DNA of 38,006 bases, taken from positions 1 through 38,006 of the forward strand of contig JAEOTL010000298.1 of NCBI GenBank assembly GCA_016839845.1. The letters run 5' to 3'. Both the position numbers and the translations under genes were made by a program. Below, piece by piece: positions 8,500 through 17,540 of this stretch; positions within the stretch are counted from its first letter, which is position 1; every line of letters starts with the position of its first letter. The notes under the pieces are model-generated. The model was given only the letters and a program-made list of their open reading frames with translations, had not been told where the DNA came from and did no database searches. This DNA comes from Promethearchaeota archaeon (GTDB lineage: Archaea; Asgardarchaeota; Lokiarchaeia; Sigynarchaeales; SOKP01).

Positions 8500-9312
8500 T
8501 TATCTTTGTTCTTGGCGATAAACTGGAACTATCTTTGACGTAAATTCTTCTAAAGTATAAGGGAACTGTTCTTCACTGTCAATTTTTCCTAATTCAAGTA
8601 GTATCTGTCTTGCTAATAGCCAAAATGCTAACCCTAGTGCCTTTTTCCCTCTATTATTTGCAGGAACGGCAAGGTCTATGCCATCAAGAGTATCATCAGT
8701 ATCAAAAAGGGAAACCACCGGAATACGAGCTAATTTCGCCTCTCGCAGAATTACTTTATCCGCATGAGGATCTACAATCATTACAACACTTGCATCTTTT
8801 ATGTATGTATCTATAAGGGGATTTGTTAAACTTCCTGGGATAAATCTATCAGTTATTACTTTGCACCCAAGAACTTCACAGAATTTCCTCACAGGTTCCT
8901 TTCCATATCTTCTTACAGATGTAACTATTACTCGGTCACTTCCTTCCTCAATATACTTACTCAAGAACTTAGCTGCAATTTTTAATCGCTCATCAGTTTT
9001 TGTTAAATCAATAACATAAAGTCCATAATTTGTTTGACGGTATATAAATCTCCGAGCATCCCCGGATAAGAGTTTTGTGCCGATATGAATACCACAACTC
9101 AAATAGAGTTGTTTTCGTTCCTCATCTTTATCAACTAATTCTTCTTTAACTTCAAGTTCCGCATCTATATCATCGGTGTCTAATAATTCAAGTTCTTCTT
9201 CAAGATCTAAATCTTCTACAAAATCTTCTGTTAATTCTTCCTCGAAGTCTTCGATGATCTCCTCTCTTCCCTCGCTTTCCTCATCTTCAGTTTTTTTTTT
9301 TTTTCTAGCCAA
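8500..9312 (-). CDS. rps2: Ribosomal protein uS2 with a long acidic N-terminal extension
   Basis: From about residue 68 the 270-residue protein is a standard archaeal uS2: LSCGIHIGTKLLSG, FIYRQTNYGLYVIDLTKT, ITDRFIPGSLTNP, VMIVDPHADK, AVPANNRGKKALGLAFWLLAR. It belongs to the small subunit near the anti-SD region of 16S rRNA. The first 65 residues are unusual: a basic ARKKKK start, then an almost wholly Glu/Asp stretch. Archaeal uS2 is commonly about 200-230 residues, so this is an added low-complexity tail. It stands alone rather than in the usual rpoN/eno/rps2 group. The 226-nt gap upstream holds its promoter and that of the divergent membrane protein. Confidence 0.95.
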   Translation of the reverse strand: MARKKKKTEDEESEGREEIIEDFEEELTEDFVEDLDLEEELELLDTDDIDAELEVKEELVDKDEERKQLYLSCGIHIGTKLLSGDARRFIYRQTNYGLYVIDLTKTDERLKIAAKFLSKYIEEGSDRVIVTSVRRYGKEPVRKFCEVLGCKVITDRFIPGSLTNPLIDTYIKDASVVMIVDPHADKVILREAKLARIPVVSLFDTDDTLDGIDLAVPANNRGKKALGLAFWLLARQILLELGKIDSEEQFPYTLEEFTSKIVPVYRQEQR

Positions 9313-9538
9313 GATAGTAGCCTTGTGTACTTTATACTCTAACTAATCGATAGCAGTTTTTATTAAAAAACTATTGAATGATCGATTAAATACTTCATAG
9401 CTTTAATATTTTATTAGGGAGCTCTCCCCCAACAAAAGAGACCTTAAGAATTAATATAGTAAAGATGATTTTAATTATTAAAATACCTAAACAATTATAC
9501 TTATATTATAAATAACTTATCTTTAAAGGGTAGACATA

Positions 9539-10027
9539 ATGGTATCTTATCGATTAATTATTGGGATTATCGTGGGAGTAGTATTAAGTTTTGTGAGTGT
9601 GTTTTTCTTTAATATGGAAAATATAATTAATCAGATTCAAATTAATGCTGATTCTAATATTATGAAAGCTATAGCTTTATTAATCGGGGCAAATTTTCAA
9701 TTTGATATCATTGCCTTTTTTACCGGTTCCTCGACAATATCAGGTTTTTTCGCTGCCCAATTATTAGCGTGGTTGTTTATAGGTTATATTACTGGATCAA
9801 TATCAAAGGGCTTACGGAGAGGCATAATGGCCGCCTTATTGGTGGTAATAATTGATATCTTATTCTGGATCATTTTCAGTATAATCTCTGGGGAGGATTT
9901 GATGGCCTTATTTCAAGGTATTCGTCTCGCCGAAACATTAGGTGGAATTATTAGTGGATTTTTGGGTGCTTTTGTAGGAGGCTTGATTGGAGGGTTAATT
10001 AGCGGGCCGTATGAAGAAATATATTAA
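9539..10027 (+). CDS. Small polytopic membrane protein of unknown function
   Basis: The 162-residue protein is mostly hydrophobic. I see about four or five membrane segments: residues 5-25, a segment near 60-85 (FFAAQLLAWLFIGYITG), 93-116 (GIMAALLVVIIDILFWIIFSIIS), and a Gly-rich C-terminal segment (GGIISGFLGAFVGGLIGGLISG) with GxxxG packing motifs. There is no signal peptide cleavage motif, and I recognise no family; it resembles small archaeal DUF membrane proteins in composition. It is probably transcribed alone, with GGTAG 5 nt before the ATG as a weak SD. Confidence 0.6.
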   Translation: MVSYRLIIGIIVGVVLSFVSVFFFNMENIINQIQINADSNIMKAIALLIGANFQFDIIAFFTGSSTISGFFAAQLLAWLFIGYITGSISKGLRRGIMAALLVVIIDILFWIIFSIISGEDLMALFQGIRLAETLGGIISGFLGAFVGGLIGGLISGPYEEIY

Positions 10028-10164
10028 AGGTAATTCATCAAGTTAAGCTTAATAATAAGAAACGAATTTTGTTCTTAAACTCAATAAATAGTCCTTTAAA
10101 GGATACTAAGACTAAAAATAGAAAATAACTAAAATTTAAAGATATGTAATTAATTATAAATTTA

Positions 10165-10698
10165 ATGGTCAAAGAAGATATACTACCAGATCGAGAGTTC
10201 GCAATCGATCTACTAAGAACACTAAAAGTCCAGCATTCTGTAAGACGCCATTCTGAAAAAGTTGCAGAAAAAGCTTTAAGAATCGCAAAGAAAATTAAAA
10301 AGGTTAAAGTAAACAGAGATTTAATTGAAATTGGTGGATTACTTCACGATATTGGGAGAGCTAAAACACATGGTTTCAAACATGCTTTAATAGGAGGTAA
10401 TATACTAAGAGAAAGGGGTTTTTCTGAAAAATTAGCCAGAATTTGCGAAACGCATATATTAGGAGGATTAGATATAGAGGATGCTAAAAGGCTTGGACTA
10501 CCCGAAAAAGATTATTTACCTGAAACAATAGAAGAAAAAATAATTTGCTTAGCAGATAAACATATGGCAGGAACTAAGGAAGTTTCGATAGAAGAAAGAT
10601 TTAATCGCTGGTTTAGTAAATATGGCAAGAGTAAAATTTTATTAAAATCAAAAAAACGTATCGAGACTATTCAAGCTGAAATTCAAAATATGATGTAA
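10165..10698 (+). CDS. HD-domain phosphohydrolase, TIGR00295-like
   Basis: The product has 177 residues, within the usual 160-180 of the archaeal HDIG group. The HD metal ligands appear in order: an N-terminal H (VRRHSEKVAEKAL), LLHDIGRAKTHGFKHAL with the HD pair, and ADKHMAG for the last aspartate. The segment AKRLGLPEKDYLPETIEEKIICLADK is specific to this archaeal family. These proteins hydrolyse phosphomonoester or phosphodiester bonds of nucleotides or RNA ends; the substrate is not known. No SD is visible before the ATG, so translation may be leaderless. It converges with the LeuD-type gene, 5 nt away. Confidence 0.8.
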   Translation: MVKEDILPDREFAIDLLRTLKVQHSVRRHSEKVAEKALRIAKKIKKVKVNRDLIEIGGLLHDIGRAKTHGFKHALIGGNILRERGFSEKLARICETHILGGLDIEDAKRLGLPEKDYLPETIEEKIICLADKHMAGTKEVSIEERFNRWFSKYGKSKILLKSKKRIETIQAEIQNMM

Positions 10699-10703
10699 CG
10701 ATT

Positions 10704-11204
10704 TTATTTTGAGAGCTTTTTTCTTATTTGGTTGAGAATTCCTCCATCTTCAATTATTTTCATCAGAAATTCCGGAAGCCTCTTGAAGGAAATTTGAGTA
10801 TTTTTTGTTATATTAAGGATTATTCCCTCATTCAAAATAATCTCTAATTTATCTCCTTTTGTAAATTCGTTTTCGTCCCAGTCTAATTCAATAGAGGGAA
10901 TACCTAAATTAATCAGATTCCTGAAATAAATTCGAGCAAAAGATTTTGCGATTATTGATTTGATCCCGAGTGTTTTAAATACAAAAACTGCTTCTTCTCG
11001 AGAACTACCAGTTCCAAAATTTTCTCCCGCTACAATAATATTACATTTATCAATATTCTGCACAAAATTAGGATCAATGAATTCTAATGTGTATTTTGCC
11101 ATCTCATCAGGATCTCTTAACGTTAGCGTATGACTTGGTACGATATCATCCGTATTAATATCGTCACCTAAGATATATACGAATCCTTGAATTTTTTTAA
11201 CCAT
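10704..11204 (-). CDS. LeuD/HacB-type hydro-lyase small (swivel) subunit
   Basis: The 166-residue protein is the swivelling domain of an aconitase-superfamily isomerase: ILGDDINTDDIVPSHTL near the N-terminus, then VAGENFGTGSSREEAVFVFKTLGIKSIIAKSFARIYFRNLINLGIP. It pairs with the large subunit to isomerise 2-alkylmalates (isopropylmalate in leucine synthesis, homocitrate in 2-oxoacid elongation) by dehydration and rehydration. The specificity loop after DDIVP reads SHTLTLRD rather than the YLRT-type loop I remember for some LeuD/HacB proteins, so the substrate is uncertain; dimethylmalate-type dehydratase is possible. Its start overlaps the end of the large-subunit gene by 8 nt. Confidence 0.8.
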   Translation of the reverse strand: MVKKIQGFVYILGDDINTDDIVPSHTLTLRDPDEMAKYTLEFIDPNFVQNIDKCNIIVAGENFGTGSSREEAVFVFKTLGIKSIIAKSFARIYFRNLINLGIPSIELDWDENEFTKGDKLEIILNEGIILNITKNTQISFKRLPEFLMKIIEDGGILNQIRKKLSK

Positions 11205-12468
11205 TATAATACCTCCTCGGATCTATTATTTCTCCTTTAATTGCCGATGCTATTACAGTTGCTGGGGATGCTAGATAGACTTGAGAGGTAGGTGCCCCCA
11301 TGCGTCCTTTAAAGTTTCTATTCGTTGAACTTATGCATACTTCCTCATCACCTAGTACTCCCAAATGACCTCCAATGCACGCACCACAGGTGGAATTTGT
11401 AAAAACACCCCCTGCATTAATAAAAATTTCGACCAATCCCTCTTTAATAGCCTGCTTATAGATTTCTGTTGATGCGGGAGTTACTATTAACCTGACTTCA
11501 GGGAATACCTTATGACCCTTCAAAATTTCTGCAGCTATTCGGAGATCTTCGATTCGAGCATTAGTACAGCTTCCTAGAAATGCCTGATCTATGTTTACTC
11601 CTTCAACTTTCTCTACAGGAACTACATTTGATGGACTATGGGGTTTCGCAACCATAGGTGTGACTTCAGAAAGATCATACTCCATTGATTTTTCATATTT
11701 CGCATCATTATCAGGTGTTATGTAATTATGTGGTCCGGTAGCTCTTAGATTTAACCATTTCTCCAATTTTTCGTCAGGGGAAAAAACAGCAAATTTAGCT
11801 CCAGCCTCTACTGACATATTAGATACCGTCATTCTACCATCAATGGAAAATGACATAGCCCCTTCCCCTTGAAACTCTAATGCTTTATAGATAGCTCCCT
11901 TGGTGGTGACATCTCCTAACATTTTTAAAATAAAATCTTTCGACATAACAGCCGGATTTAACGTGCCTTTAAGATTAATTTTAATGGATTCAGGAACTTT
12001 GAACCATAATCTTCCAGTTGAAAATACAACAGATACATCTGTTGCTCCAATTCCCGTAGATAAACAGTTGAATGCACCATATATAGTAGAATGGCTATCG
12101 CTACCGAGAATTAACATTCCGGGTTTGGCAAATCCCATCTCAGGTAATACTTGATGGCAAATTCCCTTATTTAAATTATACCCGTAATTATGGATAAATT
12201 TGTATTTTTCAGCAAATTTCCTTGCGTCTTGATGCATCTGTGCTGCAGATATTGTGGGGGCAGGAATCCAGTGATCCAAGATAAAGAAGATCTTATTGGG
12301 ATCCCATACATAATCCAATTCGAGCTTTTCATATTCTTTATGAATTCTTCCACCCAACTGTTCATGGACCATAATCAGATCGATATCACATTCAATAAAG
12401 TCACCCGGAGAGAGTTCCTTTAAATTTGAGTGGTTTAATAAGATTTTTTCGGCTACAGTATAACTCAT
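11197..12468 (-). CDS. LeuC/HacA-type hydro-lyase large subunit, 4Fe-4S
   Basis: The product has 423 residues, the size of the archaeal LeuC/HacA group. The three cluster ligands are in place: C301 (FLGSCTNAR) and C361/C364 (STCGACIGG). The PGMLILGSDSHSTIYGAFNCLSTGIGATD segment is the characteristic substrate and cofactor loop. It works with the small subunit encoded just downstream, with which it overlaps by 8 nt. Its own start overlaps the end of the M28 peptidase gene by 4 nt (ATGA), so all three are one translationally coupled operon read leftward. No leuA or leuB lies in the window, and therefore leucine, lysine-type or other 2-oxoacid chain extension cannot be told apart. Confidence 0.85.
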   Translation of the reverse strand: MSYTVAEKILLNHSNLKELSPGDFIECDIDLIMVHEQLGGRIHKEYEKLELDYVWDPNKIFFILDHWIPAPTISAAQMHQDARKFAEKYKFIHNYGYNLNKGICHQVLPEMGFAKPGMLILGSDSHSTIYGAFNCLSTGIGATDVSVVFSTGRLWFKVPESIKINLKGTLNPAVMSKDFILKMLGDVTTKGAIYKALEFQGEGAMSFSIDGRMTVSNMSVEAGAKFAVFSPDEKLEKWLNLRATGPHNYITPDNDAKYEKSMEYDLSEVTPMVAKPHSPSNVVPVEKVEGVNIDQAFLGSCTNARIEDLRIAAEILKGHKVFPEVRLIVTPASTEIYKQAIKEGLVEIFINAGGVFTNSTCGACIGGHLGVLGDEEVCISSTNRNFKGRMGAPTSQVYLASPATVIASAIKGEIIDPRRYYNG

Positions 12469-13760
12469 TTTTCCTCACATACTAGTTCTTGGTTTTCACA
12501 TAAAAATTCATAATCATTATCAATCTTTAAAATTGTTCTTCGGATAAGCAAACACACCTCAACTAATTTTTGAGGATCTACTTTATCAGGAGTATCAAAT
12601 TTACTATGGGTGTAACGGGCGCCAGCTCTAGTGATTATGTCTATAGAATCATATCCTCTCAAATGGAAGGGAACAGAGTCTGTGTGTGCACCAGTAGATA
12701 AATGAAATCCTTCTACTTTTATGCCTTCTGTATCTGCTGCTTCATCCAAATATCGGCTGAGTAACGGGGCGACTTTCTTTCGAGGAAATACCCCAAAGGA
12801 TTTTAGATACTCGATATTATTTCTTGAACTTCCCGCACATGAAACCATTTCAAAATTAAAATGGAAAATTCTCCCCTTAGTGAACGTTCCTTCATGTTCG
12901 TTGAGGAAAATTCTTGATCCCATAGTCCCTAATTCTTCACCACTAAATTGGATAAACCACAGGTTAAAATTATCAAGATTTTTTCCAATGAAATAGTTGC
13001 TTAATTCAAAAACAATTGCCATTCCTGATGCATTATCCAATGCTCCAGGAGATTTGTTGTGAGTATTTAAAAAAAGAAGAATAACATTTGAGATCGAGAT
13101 TAAAATTGTGAATATCGATATTCCGATACCTATTATCAATAAATCTAATTTTAGTGGTGTGTAAACATGGATCGTTAAAGCAATTAAAAATCCCCCGAGA
13201 AAAATTCCACTATATAACCAGAGTCGATAAAGTACAATTCTCCAAGAAGTTTTGAATGTTTGTGATTTTGAGTCCAAGTGGGCTGAGACGATAATATTTC
13301 CTGCGGTTGTATTATCTAAGGTCTTAGCATTTACTTTTGTAAAAACATTCGTGCCTGATATTGATTTTCCATAGTACTCTCCCCAAAATCCAGGATTTTC
13401 TGGATGACGTAATCCCTTGACAATCAAAACCACCACAATTGTCATCATTCCTACAATGAGAATTGTAAGTGTAAAATTTACATATATAAACATCAATAAG
13501 AACAAAGAGAAGGTTAAGTTTATGACCATAATAAGCTTGATGAGTGTTGTTGAATAAAAATCTGAAAATTCAATGGATTCCTTAATTATTTGAGTATCTT
13601 TGAATCCAATATTCTTGAATGTTTCTATAGTGAGAGCAACTGCCTTACGTTCTCCTTCCGTTCCAACTAAACGAGGGAAACTAAATAATTTTAAATAATT
13701 CGATACTCTCTCTACGTTAAATGAATCGTTTACTGTAATATCATCATTCTTCAACATCAT
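12465..13760 (-). CDS. M28-family zinc aminopeptidase with four inserted membrane helices
   Basis: The 431-residue protein has M28 metal and catalytic residues: H161 (VSAHLD), D242 (GALDNASG), E275/E276 (SGEELG) and a late histidine in GARYTHSKFDTPDK, plus STGAHTDSVPFH. Two hydrophobic hairpins break the fold: residues about 73-94 and 97-116 lie before the domain, and 176-199 and 205-231 fall between the first metal histidine and the ALDNASG motif. The peptidase is therefore probably anchored to the membrane with its active-site halves on one face. It is first in an operon with the LeuC/LeuD-type genes; I see no obvious metabolic link. No signal peptide is visible. Confidence 0.8.
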   Translation of the reverse strand: MMLKNDDITVNDSFNVERVSNYLKLFSFPRLVGTEGERKAVALTIETFKNIGFKDTQIIKESIEFSDFYSTTLIKLIMVINLTFSLFLLMFIYVNFTLTILIVGMMTIVVVLIVKGLRHPENPGFWGEYYGKSISGTNVFTKVNAKTLDNTTAGNIIVSAHLDSKSQTFKTSWRIVLYRLWLYSGIFLGGFLIALTIHVYTPLKLDLLIIGIGISIFTILISISNVILLFLNTHNKSPGALDNASGMAIVFELSNYFIGKNLDNFNLWFIQFSGEELGTMGSRIFLNEHEGTFTKGRIFHFNFEMVSCAGSSRNNIEYLKSFGVFPRKKVAPLLSRYLDEAADTEGIKVEGFHLSTGAHTDSVPFHLRGYDSIDIITRAGARYTHSKFDTPDKVDPQKLVEVCLLIRRTILKIDNDYEFLCENQELVCEEK

Positions 13761-13838
13761 TAAGAGTTCTCTTAATATTGTTAAACAGCGCCAAATTTTA
13801 AAATAATAAGGAAAATATATGGTTTGTTATTTTGGTGC

Positions 13839-14444
13839 TTAACTTTGCATTAATTTATTTAAAAAGATCTTTTGAATTTTATCTTGCACAACTTCGATTA
13901 TATCGTCTGAGCTTATCAGTTCATACCCATATTGCTTCGCTCGAGTAATATAAAGTTCTCTGACTTTGTTTAAAAATAAGTTTTCTTCAAATTTTTCTAA
14001 GTCCTCTTCGTTTTTCCGAGCTAAAGCCACCTTTGGATCTATATCTAATATTATAGTTAAATCGGGTTCTCCCACAAATTTATTTAGCTGCTTTATCCAC
14101 TCAATCGAGATCTCCTCAGATTGAATCGATTGATATATAATTGACGATTCTAAATAACGATCTGAGATTACTGTATAGCCCTCATCCAATTTTCTTTTGA
14201 TCTCATTATGATAATGGAGATCTCTATCTGCTGCGAATAATAAAGCATCGGTACTTGGGGGAATTTCCTTATTTTTAAGATATTTTCTTAATAATACACC
14301 TATTTCACTTTTAGACGGTTCATGAGTAAGATGCACTTTCAATTTTAGTTTATGTTCTAAAAAACCCGCCAAGAGTTGACTATGCGTGCTAGTCCCTGCC
14401 CCATCAATTCCATCAATAACGATAAAAAATGAATCCTTTGTCAA
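13839..14444 (-). CDS. tmk: Thymidylate kinase with an altered P-loop
   Basis: The 201-residue protein matches dTMP kinase: FIVIDGIDGAGTST at the N-terminus, THEPSKSEIG, the DR motif ISDRYLESSIIYQ and LTIILDIDPKVALARK. It phosphorylates dTMP to dTDP for DNA synthesis. The P-loop reads GIDGAGTST (residues 12-20), with threonine at position 18 where nearly all kinases have the phosphate-binding lysine. The codon is a clear ACT. The rest of the active site looks intact, so I treat it as a functional variant rather than a pseudogene. It stands alone between the peptidase operon and a divergent zinc-ribbon gene. Confidence 0.85.
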   Translation of the reverse strand: MTKDSFFIVIDGIDGAGTSTHSQLLAGFLEHKLKLKVHLTHEPSKSEIGVLLRKYLKNKEIPPSTDALLFAADRDLHYHNEIKRKLDEGYTVISDRYLESSIIYQSIQSEEISIEWIKQLNKFVGEPDLTIILDIDPKVALARKNEEDLEKFEENLFLNKVRELYITRAKQYGYELISSDDIIEVVQDKIQKIFLNKLMQS

Positions 14445-14677
14445 GTTCTCTCGATATACTAGATTTTAAATTATATTCTCAATTGAATATAGAGGATTAT
14501 TAAACATAAGAACGTATTGATTTTAATTTTAATCAACGAGGTTGTTTTTTTTTATACTCCCTTTTTCAACCGTTTCAACATAAAATATCTCTTAAAAATT
14601 GGTCTTAGGATCTTTTATCTATATCCCATCCTATTTACAAATTAAATAACCATAATTTTTGGAGGTAAGAAAAAACA

Positions 14678-15043
14678 ATGAGGTATTGCCCTAAATGCGA
14701 AAAAGGGGTTATTACGAAAGAAGAAGAATTCAATATAGCATTGGCCATAATTTTAGCTATTTTTACAGGAGGAATAGGATTATTAATTTATATTGCAGTC
14801 TACATGGATAAAAAAAATAGATGTATTCATTGTAATAGTGTGTGTAAAACACAAATTATTGAAAATCAGCCAATTTCAGGATATCAAGCTTTAAATGTTC
14901 CAAATCAAACGCAGAATCAGAAATCTATCATCATTACTCAATCTGCGGGGGAAAAACCCAAATTCTGCTATAATTGTGGCTCTGAATTAGAACAGGGTGA
15001 AAATGCTAAGTTTTGTCGCTTGTGTGGCAACACTATCGCCTAG
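14678..15043 (+). CDS. Membrane zinc-ribbon protein of unknown function
   Basis: The 121-residue protein has CPKC at residues 4-7 and CIHC at 49-52, separated by a single hydrophobic helix (about 21-43), then a linker rich in Gln and Asn, and a second zinc ribbon near the C-terminus (FCYNCGSE, FCRLCGN). The first pair of CXXC motifs may close one ribbon across a membrane helix, which would place both at the same membrane face only if the helix is a re-entrant hairpin; otherwise they bind zinc separately. A full SD, GGAGGT at 14661-14666, precedes the ATG. No family beyond zinc-ribbon domain protein is recognised. Confidence 0.65.
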   Translation: MRYCPKCEKGVITKEEEFNIALAIILAIFTGGIGLLIYIAVYMDKKNRCIHCNSVCKTQIIENQPISGYQALNVPNQTQNQKSIIITQSAGEKPKFCYNCGSELEQGENAKFCRLCGNTIA

Positions 15044-15064
15044 TTCTATCAAATTACTATTTTT

Positions 15065-15967
15065 TTATTCTTTTAAAATCTTCATAAATTTGTAGAAGTA
15101 TTTATAAGAATTTTGAAAATGGTCGTCTTCTTTAGAATATTCCAATCCTTGGGAGAAAATTCGCTTAAACCCATCTAAATCTTTCTGCTTAATAATTTTT
15201 TTATACTCTTTTAGCAAATTTTCAAAAATTTCAAGAATCTCATAGAAACTCTCATTTTCTATCTGGATTTCTCCGAACATCTCCATTTCTCTTTGTATAA
15301 TACTTTCTGCAAAAACCTTTTGTAATAGGAACGTTGTTCCAGTATATTGGGTTAATTTACTTAGTGGTTCATTTGTTCTTCTCAATAAATTCAAAAATAA
15401 AATATTAAACATATGAGGTACACCTAATGTCAGTGCAATCCTTGAATCATGAATTTCTGGCGTAGCTTCAATTAACACTAATCCATCTGACCTAAATAGG
15501 TTGAGTAACTCTTCTACTATGACATTGTATTCTTCAGTTCCCCCAATTTTTAGAAAGATCATAGTATAGTTTTTCATATCTTTAATTCCTGGACCAAACA
15601 TGGGATGCAGTGATAGACAGTTTATAGGATACTTATTATGCACTTCGATTAATGCTTTGCAGATATTCTGTTTTATTGAGGTAATGTCGAAAATCAGGGC
15701 ATTTTTCTTCATCAATGGGGCAACTTTTAATATCATTTCTATTGTTGAGTGAATTGGAATGGTAACCATTACGATATCTGCGTTTTCCACACTTATTTTA
15801 AGATCTAGCTCATAATTCACTTCAAGATTTTCCGCTACTTCCTTTAACTTCTGCTCATTTCGAGCCATTAAAGTCACATTAAATCCATGGGACTTGAAGT
15901 ACTTACTAAAGACGATACCCATCCCCCCAGAACCACCAATAATCGTTATTTCTTTTCCTAACATCAT
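15065..15967 (-). CDS. tyrA: Prephenate dehydrogenase-like protein (TyrA family)
   Basis: The product has 300 residues. The NAD-binding glycine motif GGSGGMG is at the start, followed by VMVTIPIHSTIEMI, LIFDITSIK and the family marker SLHPMFGPG, then a helical dimer domain (TLGVPHMFNILFLNLLR). TyrA oxidatively decarboxylates prephenate to 4-hydroxyphenylpyruvate for tyrosine synthesis. The start overlaps the end of aroE by 4 nt (ATGA), so the two are coupled. There is no chorismate mutase or ACT domain in the chain, unlike many archaeal fusions. An arogenate preference cannot be excluded. Confidence 0.8.
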   Translation of the reverse strand: MMLGKEITIIGGSGGMGIVFSKYFKSHGFNVTLMARNEQKLKEVAENLEVNYELDLKISVENADIVMVTIPIHSTIEMILKVAPLMKKNALIFDITSIKQNICKALIEVHNKYPINCLSLHPMFGPGIKDMKNYTMIFLKIGGTEEYNVIVEELLNLFRSDGLVLIEATPEIHDSRIALTLGVPHMFNILFLNLLRRTNEPLSKLTQYTGTTFLLQKVFAESIIQREMEMFGEIQIENESFYEILEIFENLLKEYKKIIKQKDLDGFKRIFSQGLEYSKEDDHFQNSYKYFYKFMKILKE

Positions 15968-16833
15968 ACTAAGCCTAAATATTCAATAATTTTTTTTTTC
16001 ATAAGTTCTTTATTGGGTTTCTTATTTGTCCACCATTCAAATGCCAACACTCCTTGATTTATGAGCATATCTAAACCACCAAGAGTTTCACACCCAACCC
16101 TAGCAGCCTCTCTCATTAATCTAGTTGTTAAAGGATTGTAAACAACATCAAATACAAAAAGGTCCGGGTGAAGAAGATCCATTGACACGGGTGTAGCGTC
16201 AACATTTGGGGACATTCCGACTGGTGTAGCATTGATGAGAATGTCAGAATTCTTAATTGCGATTTTTGTATTTTTCTCGGAGCTTATCTTCCCTTCGATA
16301 TTAACTCCCATTAATTCTTTAATTTCTTTTGCAATCAGGAGTGCTTTCTCTTCAATTAGGTCAGTTACTACAATTTTATTGGCATCTTCAGCTAAAATAT
16401 AGGTGATTGATCTTGCAACTCCCCCAGAACCCAAGATCAGTACATTCTTACCTTCCACTTCACACCCGTTCTCCAAGAGAGATTTCTTTGCTCCACCAGC
16501 ATCAGTATTTTTTGCTTTTAAAATCCCCTCATCATTCTTAATAGTATTAACCGCGCCTATTTTTTGGGCAATTGGATCGATTTCATCTATATATTTCATT
16601 ATTTCTTGCTTATAAGGTAAAGTTACGTTCATTCCTTTAATCCCCATAACTTTCATACCCTCTATCGCTTTTTCGAGATTTTTTGGATGAATATTAAAAG
16701 CTACATATATAAAATCAAGGTTCAACTCCTTAAGAGCGGGATTCCACATAATTGGAGACATACTATGCTCAATGGGGTATCCTATAACACAGAAAATCTT
16801 AGTTTTTGAGGTTAAACGCCTTTCGATCGACAT
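15964..16833 (-). CDS. aroE: Shikimate dehydrogenase
   Basis: The 289-residue AroE reduces 3-dehydroshikimate to shikimate with NADPH. The shikimate-binding part shows GYPIEHSMSPIMWN, the catalytic lysine in GMNVTLPYKQEIM and NTDAGGAKKSL. The nucleotide part shows LILGSGGVARSI and, near the end, FDVVYNPLTTRLMREA and GLDMLINQGVLAFEWW. Length and order are standard. It is the first gene of a two-gene unit with tyrA. The aroK and aroD genes lie just to the right on mixed strands, so the aromatic pathway is clustered but not one operon. Confidence 0.93.
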   Translation of the reverse strand: MSIERRLTSKTKIFCVIGYPIEHSMSPIMWNPALKELNLDFIYVAFNIHPKNLEKAIEGMKVMGIKGMNVTLPYKQEIMKYIDEIDPIAQKIGAVNTIKNDEGILKAKNTDAGGAKKSLLENGCEVEGKNVLILGSGGVARSITYILAEDANKIVVTDLIEEKALLIAKEIKELMGVNIEGKISSEKNTKIAIKNSDILINATPVGMSPNVDATPVSMDLLHPDLFVFDVVYNPLTTRLMREAARVGCETLGGLDMLINQGVLAFEWWTNKKPNKELMKKKIIEYLGLV

Positions 16834-16932
16834 TATGTAAGCAGAAGTTTTATATAATATTTAATAATATGTTAAAGAAAAATTGTAATTTATAATTATT
16901 TAGCTGATAATGAGCATGAGGTAAATATTGAC

Positions 16933-17487
16933 ATGGTAAAAGTTAAGTTAAGGACAGGAGTGGCAACGTTTCCAATGCCAGCTGCAGTTATATCTGTTGG
17001 AATAGGAGATGAGGCGAATCTCATAACCTTAGCATATGTAGGGAAGGTTTGTATGAATCCACCAATTATTGCGATATCAATACAACCAAAGCGACATTCT
17101 TATCAATTAATAGAAAAGCATGGAGAATTTGTAATTAATTATCCAACTGTTGACCAACTAAGGGACATGGATTATTGCGGAACAAGGTCAGGGAGAGATG
17201 TTAATAAATGGGAAGAACTCAATTTAACGAAAGAAAAAGGAGCAGTAGTGGAAGTTCCGATAGTCAAAGAATTTCCTTGGAACATGGAATGTAAAGTCAT
17301 AAAAAGAATAGAACTGGGTTCTCATGTATGTTATTTGGGTGAAGTAGTAGCTACTCACTCTGATCAAGAATATGTGACAAATAATGCACTAGATCCTGAT
17401 AAGATTAACATATTTGCCTATATTTCAGGAAATTATATCGGATTGAAAAAAGGTTTGTTGGGACGGCATGGATTTTCAATGGGTTAA
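16933..17487 (+). CDS. Flavin reductase-like FMN-binding protein
   Basis: The 184-residue protein fits the flavoredoxin/flavin reductase family: an N-terminal split-barrel with PMPAAVISVGIG, MNPPIIAISIQPKRHSYQLI, EFVINYPTV and the CGTRSGRDVNKWEELNLT signature. These proteins bind FMN and pass electrons from NAD(P)H or ferredoxin to partner oxidases or to iron. GAGGT at 16919-16923 serves as a somewhat distant SD. It is 53 nt upstream of aroK on the same strand and may share its transcript; I see no functional reason for the pairing. Confidence 0.8.
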   Translation: MVKVKLRTGVATFPMPAAVISVGIGDEANLITLAYVGKVCMNPPIIAISIQPKRHSYQLIEKHGEFVINYPTVDQLRDMDYCGTRSGRDVNKWEELNLTKEKGAVVEVPIVKEFPWNMECKVIKRIELGSHVCYLGEVVATHSDQEYVTNNALDPDKINIFAYISGNYIGLKKGLLGRHGFSMG

Positions 17488-17540
17488 AAAAGTGACTAAA
17501 TCTTTTTTACCCAAGATTTAAGAAAAGAGAAAGAGGAGAC

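Noticed and set aside
9418..9431. GGGAG/CTCCC short hairpin in the uS2 upstream gap
   Set aside because: The loop would be only two bases and no T tract follows; nothing else supports a role.
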